64,000 bases of DNA from assembly GCA_028023455.1 (NCBI GenBank), contig JAQFVV010000152.1, forward strand, positions 1,114,001 through 1,178,000, given 5' to 3'. Below, one piece after another: positions 1-11,617 of the stretch. The notes beneath the pieces are model-generated. The model did not search any database. It saw only the letters and a program-made list of their open reading frames with translations, and was not told where the DNA came from. The stretch comes from Epiperipatus broadwayi (lineage: Eukaryota; Onychophora; Udeonychophora; Euonychophora; Peripatidae). The position numbers were made by a program, and so were the translations under genes. Within the stretch, counting starts at the first letter, position 1. Each line of letters starts with the position of its first letter.

Positions 1-3000
1 TTAAAATGACTATTTAGAACTTATCTTAACTATGTTTAGTTTATATTTAATACTAATACATTATTTATCTTACCTTATGAATTATTAAAAGCAGAAAGCA
101 AAAGTTTTTTTTAAAAAAGGTTTAATTAAACTTTTTTTTTCTCATGTGTCATAGCATCATCAACTAATGCTTGACAAGGTTTAATTAAACTTAGTTGCCT
201 TTTAATGCAACTGAAGTAAAAAAATAAAAGATTCTATTCTCTATTATATATGTAGAATGTGTTAACATTTTGTAAAGAACTTTTAATACATGTTAAGCAA
301 ATGTTATCTTGTAGACATTGTCAGTTAAAAAATAAATAAATAATGAGGAAGATGTAATATTAGTTTTAAATGTAAAGTATCATGCATAAATTATCCAAGC
401 ATTAAATAATTAGAGTAAGTAATCATTAATCACTTAAATTAATAATCTAATTCTATCTATCGGGCTTGCTTTGTTTGTAGACAATCCTGAATTTTATTGC
501 TGAGAATTAGATATTGTGTAAGTGACTTTATGATAAATATATGTGCCATTGTTTGTTCCCTCTCAAATGATTTAAATATATCTGTATCCATATGGGAGAA
601 TTCATTTATATTTTGTTTTGATAAATTAGAGATCGAACTCAAAATGAGACATTCCTGTAGAAATCATCATTTTATCAAATCAGAATTCAGACATAAAAAT
701 GACCATTCCTTATAATTACTATGGTAAAATGTGTAGTGCTTATGTTTATCCCATATTAAGAATATGCATGTGTTGAAAGTAAAAAACTTATAAGTCAAAT
801 AAACTTATATTTATAGGTTAATCCATACATAGAATTTATATTTAAAGTTTATTAAAATTCAAGATTTGATGTGCAGTAAATGTATTCGCTTATATATAAC
901 TGTATTGTTATTATATTATAACTGAAATTTTAAGTTTAAATTTAGCAAAAAAAGCTGACATTTTATAAGTACTTATTGTTTTCAAGCATGTTTACATAAA
1001 GGAGATTGAAAGAAAAGGCTTTGTTAACATAAAAATTATGTGTCAATTGACAATTATATTTTGTAATCAAACAATTATTCATGATGTACAACTATCTTCT
1101 AATGTAATATTGTATAGTTTACATTCATTGGGAGTAAGTTATGTTCTTCGTGATCTAACCAAGTATTCACAAATACGGGTTAAATACATCGGTCATCATC
1201 ATTCTATTAAATAAACTATAAAGGTGCTGGTCTACTTCCTGATGTTTAAATTTAGGTGGCACCATCATATATATATATATATATGAAGTAAATCACTGAA
1301 ACGTACTTTATTTGACCATTACATTATATGTACATTAAAATTATAATATGTCTTCATCGTTGATATCTTAAGACTAAAAAATATTATATATATATATATA
1401 TTACAATGATAAATGAATATATTGATTCTGTGAGTACATATTAAAATATAAATTCTACATCATGAAATAAGCACTATAATGTAAAAAATAAGTATTATAA
1501 ACTTCAGACATCGAGTTTACTATGATGATGATCATCATCACAATATGGGAACAACTGATGAATATACTTAGGAAAGGTATCAAGGATATACCCTGATTGT
1601 CTAACTAAGAAAATTTAGGCATATTTTCTTTATAAGCTTCCCAAATTTTAATCTAAGTCTCCATAGCTCAATGATTCCAACACATCATTCTCAATTTATT
1701 AGTGGTCAAATCAAAGTTCACATGAATTACTCTTGAATAAAATAACATGGAATTAATATTATGACTTAGCAATATTCAAATTTTAATAGAATTCTAACAA
1801 TATTTAATAAAAATAATCACAAAATGATTTATTTATAAATTGATATTTAATGAGTTTACAATATCTTATATATCCTTGTTTCAAATGTCCAACAAATATT
1901 ATTGTAATTGATAGCTTTATATAACTTAAAATAAGATATTTTAATTATCACTTCTTTATTCAATATATTTCAATTATATTTAACATAAAACAATTAATAA
2001 TCTATTTTATTAATCTTAAATTTTTATTCTTTATTAATACAAATTACTCCATTTTGAATTATAACTTTTAAATTTAGCCATAAGCAATATATTTCTTGAA
2101 TAATTTTTTAATTTTAATTAATATTTTATTTATGTTTTACAAGCATATGTAGAGAATCAGCAACAAATTATAACATTCAAATGATTCAAAAAATGTTCAA
2201 TCTCTCTAAATGTTCAATGTATAAACCATAGCATTTAGTATAATATGGACAAGCAGTGATTGTCATAAGAAAATACCTAATACCTTTAATTCAAGATATA
2301 ATCCACATGTCAATAATTTTTAGAATGATAATCCATTTATTTAGATACATTTAGATTCACAATCACTTCATTTATCTTCAGTGAAAATCTCGGTAACCAT
2401 ATTAACTCTTTAATAGGTCAATATTATTGTCTCTGTTAATAATTTTTGTAATCATTCAATCATTAATTTTAGTAATTAAAACTTTATTCTGTATTAGAAT
2501 TCAATAAACTGGAGTTGATTTGTTAGCCATAGAAATTTATAAACAAAAAACATCTTAAAACAATCATTTTTGAAATTTGCAAATGTTGAAAAAATAATAA
2601 TAATATAATGATCCGGAGATAAGAGCTTAATGTAATCTGCACTGCAAGGGCGCCATCTAGGCATTTGAACCTAGAAAAATTTATATAGTAGGCAGATACG
2701 TAAGTTTAAAAAAAAAATTATTTTATTTTTTATTTTATATATTTTGATTCCGGTCGTTAGCCCATTGTCACTAGCTCAGTGGAATAGCAGAGATTTATAT
2801 TTTATAAAAAATTATTATCTATGAATATATAAAAAAGAATAAAATAAGCCACTGCCAGTAATTATACACACGAACATTTATTTACGCACATATATAATAT
2901 TTAAAATTATTTTAGTATGTTTTACATTTTAAAATTTAACTTACATTTTTAACTTTGATTTTAGATTTTAATTTACATTTTAATTTTTATAAGTTCACAC

Positions 3001-5048
3001 AGATGGGTTTATAAAAGCTTATTTTATAATGTTGAGCATAGATCGGTTACATAGACTACACAGTTAAAAACATTCCAAAATAAACATAAACGATCAAAAT
3101 ATAAAATCATTGGTGGAATTGCAGAGGGAAATTTATACGAAACACAATAGCATTCATCATAAGATGCCGCATTGACACCAATAACTTAAAAGACATCCAA
3201 ATAAATACATTTTAGATACTAAATGTAAGGTATCATTATTTGCCAAATGTCTATATATTTTGATCAAATATGGAAACCAAAAACATAATTAACCGATAAC
3301 GAATCCATGCAAGCATCTATATCCAACTTAAATTTAATGCATTTTTATTTAGAGTGTCGAGTATGAATATACTACACAGATTTGCATTTGAAAAGAAAAC
3401 ATTCAATCCCTTGTTTAACCTTAGGCCAAAAAGTTCGCAGCTAAACCAACGTCAATCCATCTGATATATCGATGTATTCAATATAACATGAATACAGCAG
3501 CACAAAAGGTTAAGAGAAGAACTTGACTCTCATTCAGATAGGAATATCACATCTATCTGATGAGAAGAGCAATAAAAAAAACTCCATAGGAAAAGACTGC
3601 AGTCATTTTTGCCGACTTACAATCGCATTCCATAGGCACACGGTTGTGTGCGGCATATACAGCGATTCTGCACATGGCGAATCTCATATTACATCAATAT
3701 ATCCAATCCATTGACCCAATTCAACTACGAAACAAATAACCTAAGATTACCCTCCCCTAATATAACTTTACAAATCTATATAGCCATTCATTGCCGACTT
3801 CAGTTTAACATTTATATAATTTAATCTAATGAAAAACAGAAATCATAATAAAATCTTGAAAGAAAAAAAATGGAAATGATTTTTAAAAAAAAAATACATC
3901 AAATAAAAGAATTAATAAATAATTTAGTTTGGTCAGATAGGAAATACTATTGCGATAATTTCTGAAAGGTTTAGAATTTAGAGTTTGTTTTGAAAATGTT
4001 CATAAAGTTCTTACGATTTTTAAAACGTCCAGCTTTATCCATGACTTGCCATTTGAACATGAATTCCCATGCCATCCCAAATAGATTGGCATTCTGTTGG
4101 CCATTTTATTTATTCATCCAGAGGTTTTTTACTTCAGCTGGCCCTCAATGTAAAAAATGATGTTTCATTTTTTTTTTAACAACTGAAGAAATTGAAAGTG
4201 TGTCTTTCAATCCCTTCACCTCCAACTCTGCATTAATACATATCTGTCCTCTCGTAATAACCAACTAATAATTTCCAAACTTTTCCTTTTATATTAATTT
4301 TAAGGATTCAATTGACATTACATCATCGATGATTATGATCCTTCCATTGAGGTCCGATTTCCCCGATGGATTTTTTTCATTGGCCATTCTGTTCCTATTG
4401 TTTTACCTCTCCTATCTGACCATTGCTTATACATTTTAAATGCCTGAGGGCTAGTTTACATTTAACTAATTAAAACAATCATTTCCATTTTCTGATTAAT
4501 TAATGTGTTTTCCAAACTTAAAGATATATTTTTATCTCTAAATCTTTTTGTTGAAAGATTTAGTTTTTCTATTTTTAATAAAGTTTTATTTTAATATTTT
4601 TTTTATCTGTGCGATTTTATATATATACGAGTTTAAGATGATTTTTTAATTTTCAATTTTTAATTCTTAAAAAAGAAGTTTTTATTTGCGAACTTTTATT
4701 TTTTTCATGTTTACTACTACTAATAAAAATAATGTAACGGAGTATGTGCGGAGTATGTGCCCGTTACAATAATGTGAATATGTAATGAGAGCTTTTATTT
4801 TAACAAATTCTTTGTTATTTGAACTTGAATTGTAAAACCTGAACAAACTTTTGTTAAATCCTCATAACTTTATAAAATTCTGTTTTAACATTTAAAATTG
4901 AATGTAAAATTATATCATACAAGTTATGTATGGTCATATTTGACCGTGTATAACAATAATTTGTGAACATGTAATGATCATTTTTATCATATAATTTGAT
5001 TTTCTGAATTTCTGTTTTTTAAAATGAAATATATAATATTTATATTAC
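1..5048. other. AT-rich intergenic DNA, no gene recognised
   Basis: No coding region in this stretch is supported. Short ORFs at 457-715 and 3523-3714 have AT-driven composition and no recognisable motif. There are short (TA)n tracts near 1267-1285 and 1384-1402. The patch 3390-3800 is visibly less AT-rich and contains a small inverted repeat (about 3530-3566), but nothing identifies it. At 2658-2671 (minus) and 2772-2782 (plus) there are short matches to tRNA promoter boxes, but they are in opposite orientation and do not form a tRNA. Confidence 0.6.
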
Positions 5049-5124
5049 ATTCTAGTATGTGTTAATGTGTGACACAACTGTTCCCAAAAGCTATAAAGTG
5101 TTAATTAGATAACTAAAAACAAAT

Positions 5125-5170
5125 GAGCTGAGCGCTTTCAAAGGAACTTACCTTCATAATCATAGCTTGC
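5125..5170 (-). ncRNA. Hammerhead-like stem-loop motif, foldback left arm
   Basis: Read on the minus strand this is GCTATGATTATGA, then a stem AAGG / CCTT closed over a short loop, then TGAAAGCGCT. The stem differs in sequence from the copies at 6.4 and 47 kb but remains self-complementary. The order (a xTGA-type box, helix II, GAAA) resembles a degenerate hammerhead ribozyme core, which PLE terminal repeats are known to carry. Activity is not implied because the CTGATGA box is not intact here. Confidence 0.4.
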
Positions 5171-5340
5171 TACTACGTTTAATGATATGCAAATATGCTA
5201 ATTCCATTTCTTCAATAGAGCATAGTATGTGTCCTTCCTATTTATGGCATCCCTGTCTTGTGAGATGAATAGGAAGGACACATGGTATGCTTTATTGAAG
5301 AAATGGAATTAGCATATTTGCATATCATTAAACGTAGTAG

Positions 5341-5386
5341 CAAGCTATGATTATGAAAGCAAGATCCTTTGAAAGCGCTCAACTCA
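5341..5386 (+). ncRNA. Hammerhead-like stem-loop motif, foldback right arm
   Basis: This is the plus-strand counterpart of the motif in the left arm. Its stem reads AAAG / CTTT, changed on both sides relative to the left arm, and is followed by GAAAGCGCTC. The paired change between the two arms is what suggests a structured RNA rather than a chance repeat. Confidence 0.4.
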
Positions 5387-5461
5387 TTTGTTTTTAGTTA
5401 TCTAATTAACACTTTATAGCTTTTGGGATCAGTTGCATCACACACGCACACATGCTAGAAT

Positions 5462-6243
5462 ATATATATTTTCCAAAAGTAAAAAATTATTTGACTTAAT
5501 CGTATTTATATTACAGTAAATATAAAATATCGCATGCTATTTTAAATGTTCATTATATATTTTTTGTTTATTAATTATTATATAAATATTTTGTAAAAGC
5601 AATCATAAATATTTTAAAAATGATGAAAACAATGTATTTTTCCTTATTGTGAACAGAATGGAAGGGGAGTTAGCATGCTTGCTAATATGATCTAAAAAAT
5701 AATCTACTGATCAGGGACTTTATAACTTTATTCAACTTTTAAATGTTTTTATCTAGGAATATTCTGTGATTGCTGATGCTTTAGATTTTTTAAAACTAAT
5801 AAAATTAATATAAATGAGTATAAAAAAGCCAAAATAGGACTAAAGAGAATGGCAGGAGAGTGAAGCAAAGCCAAAACCTACTGTCTCAGTATCAAACATT
5901 CAAGGGGAGTAATCAGAAATTTGAATAAATACACTAATTTCCTTTTATATCTGTATAAAGTTATAATCAGTAGATCCGTATCTCTTATAAAGTTAATCTT
6001 ATGCTCTTAAATACACAAAATTCTTTGAATATTCACAACTACAGACAAAATTTTGTAAGTAATGGCTATTATATAGTAAAATTCTATATCATCAATGCTC
6101 ATTAACATGAACACTTAAATTTTCTTACAAGGCAAAGCTCAATCATATCTAAGATAATAAAACAATATATACTTTTAATTTGAAATGAAAGTCATCATGA
6201 TACTATATTTTATTTTAATATTTGGCATCTTTCATTAACCCAA
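5462..6243. other. Intergenic, nothing recognised
   Basis: AT-rich single-copy-looking sequence lies between the first foldback and the hAT-like terminus. No ORF, RNA gene or repeat could be supported. Confidence 0.55.
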
Positions 6244-6364
6244 ATCTGTGACTCTCAACCTTCCTAATGCCACAATCCTTTAATATAGTTTCTTATGTTG
6301 TGGTGATCCCCAACCCTTAATTTTGATACTCATATAATATTCAATCTAATTGCAATGATTTAGA
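6244..6364 (+). mobile_element. hAT-like (Charlie-type) left terminus fragment
   Basis: The segment starts with a CTGTGACTCTCAACCTT-type end, followed by CCTAATGCCACAATCC and TTGTGGTGATCCCCAACC. From memory this order closely follows the 5' end of non-autonomous hAT-Charlie elements such as those in rodents, whose terminus reads CAGTGGTTCTCAACCTT. About 90 bases can be followed before the sequence runs into the foldback at 6365. No matching right end was found, so it is truncated or interrupted. The identification rests on recollection of a family consensus and needs a database search. Confidence 0.45.
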
Positions 6365-6620
6365 TTTAACAGCAGAACAGGGTTTTTTTATGTTACAAAT
6401 ATTTATTTTATTCAGCTAAGCACTTTCAATACTAAAACATATCATAATCATAGCATTATACAATTAAAGTTCTCCAAGCTCTCATTTTAAAGTTTAAATG
6501 AGAGCGTAACAAACTTTAATTGTCTAATGCTATGATTATGATATGAATTAATATTGAAAGTACTTAGATGAATAAAATAAATATTTGTAACATCAAAAAA
6601 AAAACCTGTTCAGCTGTTTA
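6365..6620. repeat. Foldback element with ~115-bp arms
   Basis: This is an inverted repeat. The left end TTTAACAGCAGAACAGG (6365-6381) pairs with CCTGTTCAGCTGTTTA (6605-6620), and complementarity continues inward through TGTTACAAATATTTATTTTA to a small loop near 6485. It has no ORF. Each arm carries the same GCTATGATTATGA / stem-loop / TGAAAG block as the 5.05-kb foldback (6412-6455 minus and 6529-6573 plus), with stems ATAT/GTAT and ATAT/ATAT. It appears to sit inside, or directly beside, the hAT-like fragment. Confidence 0.75.
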
Positions 6621-6959
6621 ATGTATAAACACCTACAAAATCAAAACATATATATGTAAATGTGTTCCATTTTTATAAAGGAACAGTATTTTCTTGGCCA
6701 TATCTTGGATGTAATATAACCTGTTTATTTACTTAATGAATGGCAAGCCAATTACATATAAAAATTTCAGTCAAATTATAATTTAATTTAGGTGATTTTA
6801 TGTATTGATTTTATTCATTTTTCATGATAACTTAGTTTGTTCTAGTAAACTATTAACTGTGCAGCCTTTGGTGGTGCTGTTTCTAGTTAAAAACAGAGTG
6901 TTATAACATTACCGGGCCGCTAGATTTTTTTTATCTAATAGATCGTATTTTGACATATG

Positions 6960-7120
6960 GCTGTAATTTTTTTTTTTTTAATATTTAATATATTGTTGTT
7001 GTTTGTTTTGGACATAATTTTTTTTTTTTAATATTTAACATATTGTTGTTGTTTGTTTTGGACATAATTTTTTTTTTTTTAATATTTAATATATTGTTGT
7101 TGTTTGTTTTGGACATAATT
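6960..7120. repeat. Tandem repeat, ~50-bp unit, three copies
   Basis: Three consecutive units each consist of a poly-T run, AATATTTAAYATATTG, (TTG)n TTTGTTTT and GGACATAATT. Unit boundaries fall near 7010, 7060 and 7111. The copies differ mainly in T-run length, consistent with recent slippage or unequal exchange. Confidence 0.85.
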
Positions 7121-8160
7121 ATTTTTTTTTTTGGTTTTCATTTGATAAATTTAAAACTATAATGGACAATTTAACCTTTTTTTTTAGATCTCAAAAATAC
7201 ATAATTTTTGACATACGCCTTTATTGGGGGGGGAGATTTCCATTCTAAATCTACTGTTTCTTTTTTACAGACGTCTTTTTTTTTGGTTTGGATTCGATAC
7301 ATTTCAAAGTATAAGGGACAGTTTTAACTTTTTTTTGGAATATCTCAAATATACACAATTTGCTTTACATATATGACTTTCTTTTTTGTTGTTGTTGTTG
7401 TTATTTAAAATTAGAATCGACACTTTCTTTTTGAATTATGTTAAAAATGAGGGGGTTTGCTGTTGATTGATTTAGCAAAAAAAATTCAAACCTGTCCGAC
7501 AAACTCCGCCTTAGATGTCCATATTTGCTTATAAATGAAAAGAATTGTTTGGTATTTTATCTTACATTTATAAATATGCGGGTTTTTTTTTGGGCGGCGT
7601 GTTTTGATTTTTTTGTTTTTTTTTAATAATAACAAATAAAATGGGGTTTTGATTTCTTTTTTTAATAATAATAAATAAAACAGGACTTCTTTTTTCTCTT
7701 AGATTTATAAATATGGGTGTGTTTTTTTTGGCGGCGGGTTTTGATTTATTTGCTTTTTTTTAATAATAACAAAGAAAATGTCAAAAACAAAAAACAAAAA
7801 GTCAATCGCAGTATTGTTTTTTTAACACATAAAATATGTATGTTAACCAGTTTTGTTACATTCTGTGGATTTATTTATTTATCTTTTTTAAGAGTCGTAC
7901 AAGTTTTTTAAAGATTTTTTGTTTTAACAAATAAAACGTCCGGCATTTTTATTCTTTTTTAACAACAAAAATTAGCTCGGGTTCATTTTTAAAATCTACT
8001 TAACATGCTGTTTATTGATTTAAAACAACAACAAAAAACCTCTTTTTGCTTCTAAACGAAACGAATAGGTATGTCAAAAGAAAAAGTTTTTTTTTTTAAA
8101 AAAAAAAATCAATCAATCAAACAAGAGATGTCCAACAAACTATGCCGCCCCTTTTTAACA
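7121..8160. repeat. Poly-T-rich degenerate repeat zone
   Basis: A kilobase dominated by long T runs on the plus strand. A degenerate unit recurs: TTTATAAATATG, GGGCGGCG-like G-rich block, poly-T, AATAATAACAAA. Good copies lie at about 7568-7640 and 7700-7780, and a shorter one at 7650-7682. The small ORF at 7717-7911 is made of this composition and is not a credible gene. Confidence 0.6.
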
Positions 8161-8339
8161 CTGTCATTCTGAGTATTAATTACATGATTTACAGATAAAA
8201 ATAATCGCAAACAAAATACAAATTCTTTCCAGAAAATAAATTTATTAACCATATATGACTGAACTAAATCAACTGTAATGAATGGCAGGATGTTTTAGGC
8301 TTGAAAAAACACAACTGCCTCAGTTTCTCTGTTTGGGAC

Positions 8340-8870
8340 GTCCCACAAATATAATAATGTGATAGACATTTTGTTCTTCTTTTTCAACTCTCGTCCGAGT
8401 CATGACAGAAATGGTATTTTTCCACAAACAACTTCAATCATCTGCCAGAGAGCTTGAGAAATTTTATTTTGTCTTTTTTGACCCCCAAAAAAGCCAAAAT
8501 TAGCAAAAAAAAAATTTTTTTGACAAATATCAATAATACACTGAAAATTACTAGTACGCAAAAATCTTTCAGTTGGGAAATACAGAAAATCATAAACATC
8601 AACAAATAAAAACTTGAAAAAGATGACAGTGCTCACACTCTCATCTTAAATTCTAGTGACAATACAAATTCTGTCAATATGCATAGGAATTCAACCTGCA
8701 ATGAAATCAAGGGCAAACTATATGATCATAGTATTGTTAGTAGACATAGTGTTATTGAACGTGGAAGAATTGGCCGCGTATTATAACCACTACATAAGAT
8801 CTACTTGTATATTAATGATCACTCGTATATTAGCCGTAGGTTCGGCCGCGAAAGCAGTATAATTGTTTTT
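8340..8870 (+). other. Coding-like patch, unassigned
   Basis: Base composition is less AT-rich than its surroundings. The plus strand has interrupted open stretches: about 8370-8500 reads through TEMVFFHKQLQSSARELEKF, and 8655-8862 is an uninterrupted 68-codon ORF. The minus strand also has a 78-codon ORF (8400-8636). No domain, catalytic motif or transposon signature was recognised, and frames change several times. It may be a decayed exon or an unknown repeat; function cannot be given. Confidence 0.25.
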
Positions 8871-9790
8871 ACACAGAAACAGCACCAACACAGGCTGTAC
8901 AGTGAATAGTTTACTAGAACCCTTAGTTTTAATATTTAGATTTATAACTCCTGATTTAATGTTAGAGTTATATATATCATGATGTGCTTTAAAATATTCA
9001 AGATAAAAAAACATTTTGTTTAATTAAATTTCTTTTTTTCTAGAGAGATTTAAATAGTGGAAATGATTTTAATAGTTAAAATTTTGTTTATGTAAAATCA
9101 ACCTTTCTTTTAAAAAACAAAATTTTAAAAAGAATATCTGAAAGATTTAGTAATTTTAAATAGTTAAAATTTAGTTTAAAAAGGATATTCCTGTGAAGCT
9201 ATTCAAAAATTATTTAAACAATATATTTCAAAATTAATGTAAGTCAAAATATGTGTGTGTCTAATGTGATGGGTGCATGTTATATGAATAGTTCAGTAAA
9301 TTGATTTTATTATGCTTAAAATTTGTAGCAGTTTGCCTTATTTATAATAATCTGATGTTAAAGATTACATTGATTAAAACAAAAAGAGATTGAACTCAGC
9401 TTACATTTTAAATAATTTTTTATAATTAGAATTTAGAAAAATATATATTAGTCATTGAAATATCTTATATAAATACTTTGTCAGATGAGAAATATAATCA
9501 CTTATTTTGTTATAAATAAAAATAAATCAATAAACTCATAGATGTCTTAGACAAAAACAGTGATAGAAATGGACTAGTAGAAATAATAGTAATGTGTTAA
9601 TAAATAAAATAAGACATTAAAATTGAAGTACCCTGCAGTTCCAGAAAGAGTGGATGATAGAAAGATGAGCATTCTAGTTGTTAAATAAATAAATAAAATA
9701 TTAGAGTTTTATATGTATTTTTTAAAAAAAAATTATAAAAAAGTGAGTAGGTAAATTTAATATAACTTTGTATATATGATTACCTGAGCT
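8871..9790. other. Intergenic, nothing recognised
   Basis: AT-rich sequence with short homopolymer runs and no supported feature. Confidence 0.55.
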
Positions 9791-9794
9791 AAAA

Positions 9795-11030
9795 CAAAAA
9801 TGAAGGTTCAGGAAAGCAAAACTGAGACTCATAATAGTGAGTTTCAAAACCTAATCATGGGCATTTTCACAGAATTGAATTAAAACATCGAAAAACAGAG
9901 TGAGGATCATAAAAAAGAAGTCAAGGAAATCAAAGAGATCTGGTAAAGCATGTTGATAAACTAAACTGAGAGTCAGACAAAAGAAAACAAAAAAAAGAGA
10001 GAGGAATTGACTGAGCAAATAATAGATAGGCTGTAGAATTAGAAATCAAAATTGGTGGAGTCTTGAAATTCAATTAAATAAAAATGATCAAGATAAGAAT
10101 TTTGAATAGTTGCATGGGATAGTTGAAGAGGTAAAAATAAAGAATAGAAAAGGGTTGACTCAAGCAAAGGTAGAAATCAACTACTTGACTCAAGTAATTG
10201 AAAATATTCAGATAAAAGATGAGAGTCAAATTAAAATGCAGGAAGAGATAACAGAGAGATTAGTGAAAATAGAGTTAGATATACCTAATTTAGATGAAGC
10301 AGATAAAGTTAGTGATAAATGTCTGAATGTATTAGTTAAAAGTGTCCAGTATATTAATCTAAATAATTTTAACACAGAAGCTTTGGAGTGTGAAACTTGC
10401 ATTATACTTGACAGTGCATCTGAGTTTACACACAGTAACGGTAGGAGTGAAAAAATGTATGAATTGAAAAACGAATTAAGTTATTTAAATATTAAAAAAT
10501 TGGATAATCAAGATCACTTTAATAGAGCCAAATATAAGAATAATTTTTTAGATAGGGTAATAAAAGTAGTAGAAAAGCACCCAGATTAAAATTTAAAGTG
10601 TTAGAAAAGAGAAACCTAGATCTTAGACAAATAATTAAGCTAGGTAAATGGTCCAATAAGAAATTAAACTCAAGAACTCATTATATGAGGATGAGAGTAA
10701 AAAGTACAGCTAAAAATCACAAAATGAAATAGTCATTAAAAAATAAATAAATCAGAGTTACTGTATGATAAGTACAAGGTATTACCGGTCATTCCAAGTG
10801 AGGGCCTGCGTACTGATTTTTAAAAAAATTAGAAAAAGGCAACGTTTAATCTTTCTATGAATAAGGATGGCCTCTAAGTTAATGACTCTGGACTTGTTAA
10901 TGGGTACTTGATAGAGGAGAATGGAAAAATAATTTATATAGTTATATATGACAAAAATAGATCTTACCAAGCACTGGAAAAAAATTACTAGTTTTAAAAA
11001 AAAAGAATTCTGGATCATTCAAATGCAAAA
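9795..11030 (+). pseudogene. Decayed gag/ORF1-like coding region
   Basis: Plus-strand frames can be followed with several stops and shifts. From about 9800 a Lys/Glu-rich, probably coiled-coil segment includes EVKEIKEIW. The largest clean piece is the 159-codon ORF at 10,110-10,589. After it, about 10,590-10,720 reads DLRQIIKLGKWSNKKLN and MRMRVKSTAKNHKMK, and 10,740-10,960 can be read as VNDSGLVNGYLIEENGKII. A coiled coil followed by an I-x-LGK...R-x-V-x-V pattern resembles the ORF1p/gag-type RNA-binding proteins of non-LTR retrotransposons. The family is not certain, because no reverse transcriptase in the same orientation lies nearby. Confidence 0.4.
10110..10589 (+). CDS. 159-codon charged ORF inside the ORF1-like region
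   Basis: This is the longest uninterrupted plus-strand ORF in the first 12 kb. It is rich in Lys, Glu, Asp, Asn and Ile with heptad-like spacing in the first 70 residues (IENIQIKDESQIKMQEEI), which suggests a coiled coil. It has no signal peptide, membrane segment or catalytic motif. Open sequence continues upstream and downstream in broken form, so the ATG at 10,110 is probably internal to an older, longer reading frame. I regard it as a surviving piece of a retroelement structural protein rather than a host gene, with modest certainty. Confidence 0.35.
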   Translation: MHGIVEEVKIKNRKGLTQAKVEINYLTQVIENIQIKDESQIKMQEEITERLVKIELDIPNLDEADKVSDKCLNVLVKSVQYINLNNFNTEALECETCIILDSASEFTHSNGRSEKMYELKNELSYLNIKKLDNQDHFNRAKYKNNFLDRVIKVVEKHPD

Positions 11031-11478
11031 CAATAATTGAAAAAAAAGTTATGGCAAATGAATAATAATAATGTTCCATTTAATGTTGAAAGGTTGTTAA
11101 AAATATTGAAGTACTGTCTTTATACTCTAAATATTTGATAGAAGTTTCAGAATTATTTGTGTCATAATTAAATCGGGTAAATATGCAAATGTCATACTCT
11201 ATTTTTCAACAAGGACAATAAATGAATAGTTAAAAAACATCAAGATTCAAAATTAAATAATATCACTCTATTCTTTGCGTTGTTGATTTAGCATGTAAAG
11301 GAAAACACTAAATAGTTTGAAATCAAAATTAATTTCATAAGTGGTTGAAATGTGAACATGTTGCTTTCTGTATTGGTGATGAATGAAGTGTTTCACTGTT
11401 TTGAGGTTATCATGTTTATTTGATACTTCAAAATTCTTATCTTATCACTGTTCACAACCATATTATTTATATATTTAT

Positions 11479-11617
11479 CAGCCTCTAAGTCTCCAAAGTG
11501 AGCTAGACATAGTCATATATTTTTCAGCCTTTAAGTCTCAAAAGTGAGCTAAACATAGTCTTATATTCTGTCAACCTTTAAGTCTCATAGTAGAGCAAGG
11601 CACTGTTCATTATATGG
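11479..11617. repeat. Tandem repeat, ~46-bp unit, three copies
   Basis: Units begin with CAGCCTCTAAGTCTC (11,479), CAGCCTTTAAGTCTC (11,525) and CAACCTTTAAGTCTC (11,572), each followed by a GTGAGCTARACATAGTC-type block that decays in the third copy. Confidence 0.85.

Larger units (their letters stand above)
5049..5461. repeat. Foldback element with ~190-bp arms, PLE-terminus-like
   Basis: A near-perfect palindrome. The left arm runs from the ATTCTAG at 5049 to about 5241 and the right arm from about 5265 to the CTAGAAT ending at 5461, around a loop of roughly 23 bases. The arms share over 150 bases with only scattered mismatches, so the element is fairly young or under structural constraint. 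It has no ORF. Inside each arm is the block GCTATGATTATGA / stem-loop / TGAAAGCGCT, which also occurs at the 3' side of the Penelope GIY-YIG remnant at 47 kb. I infer a non-autonomous foldback built from two head-to-head PLE-type termini. A MITE with long inverted repeats is the alternative. Confidence 0.8.

Noticed and set aside
2650-2790. tRNA-like promoter boxes (TAGCTCAGTGG and GGTTCAAATGCC)
   Set aside because: The two boxes are on opposite strands and more than 100 bases apart with no cloverleaf; at most a scrambled SINE relic.
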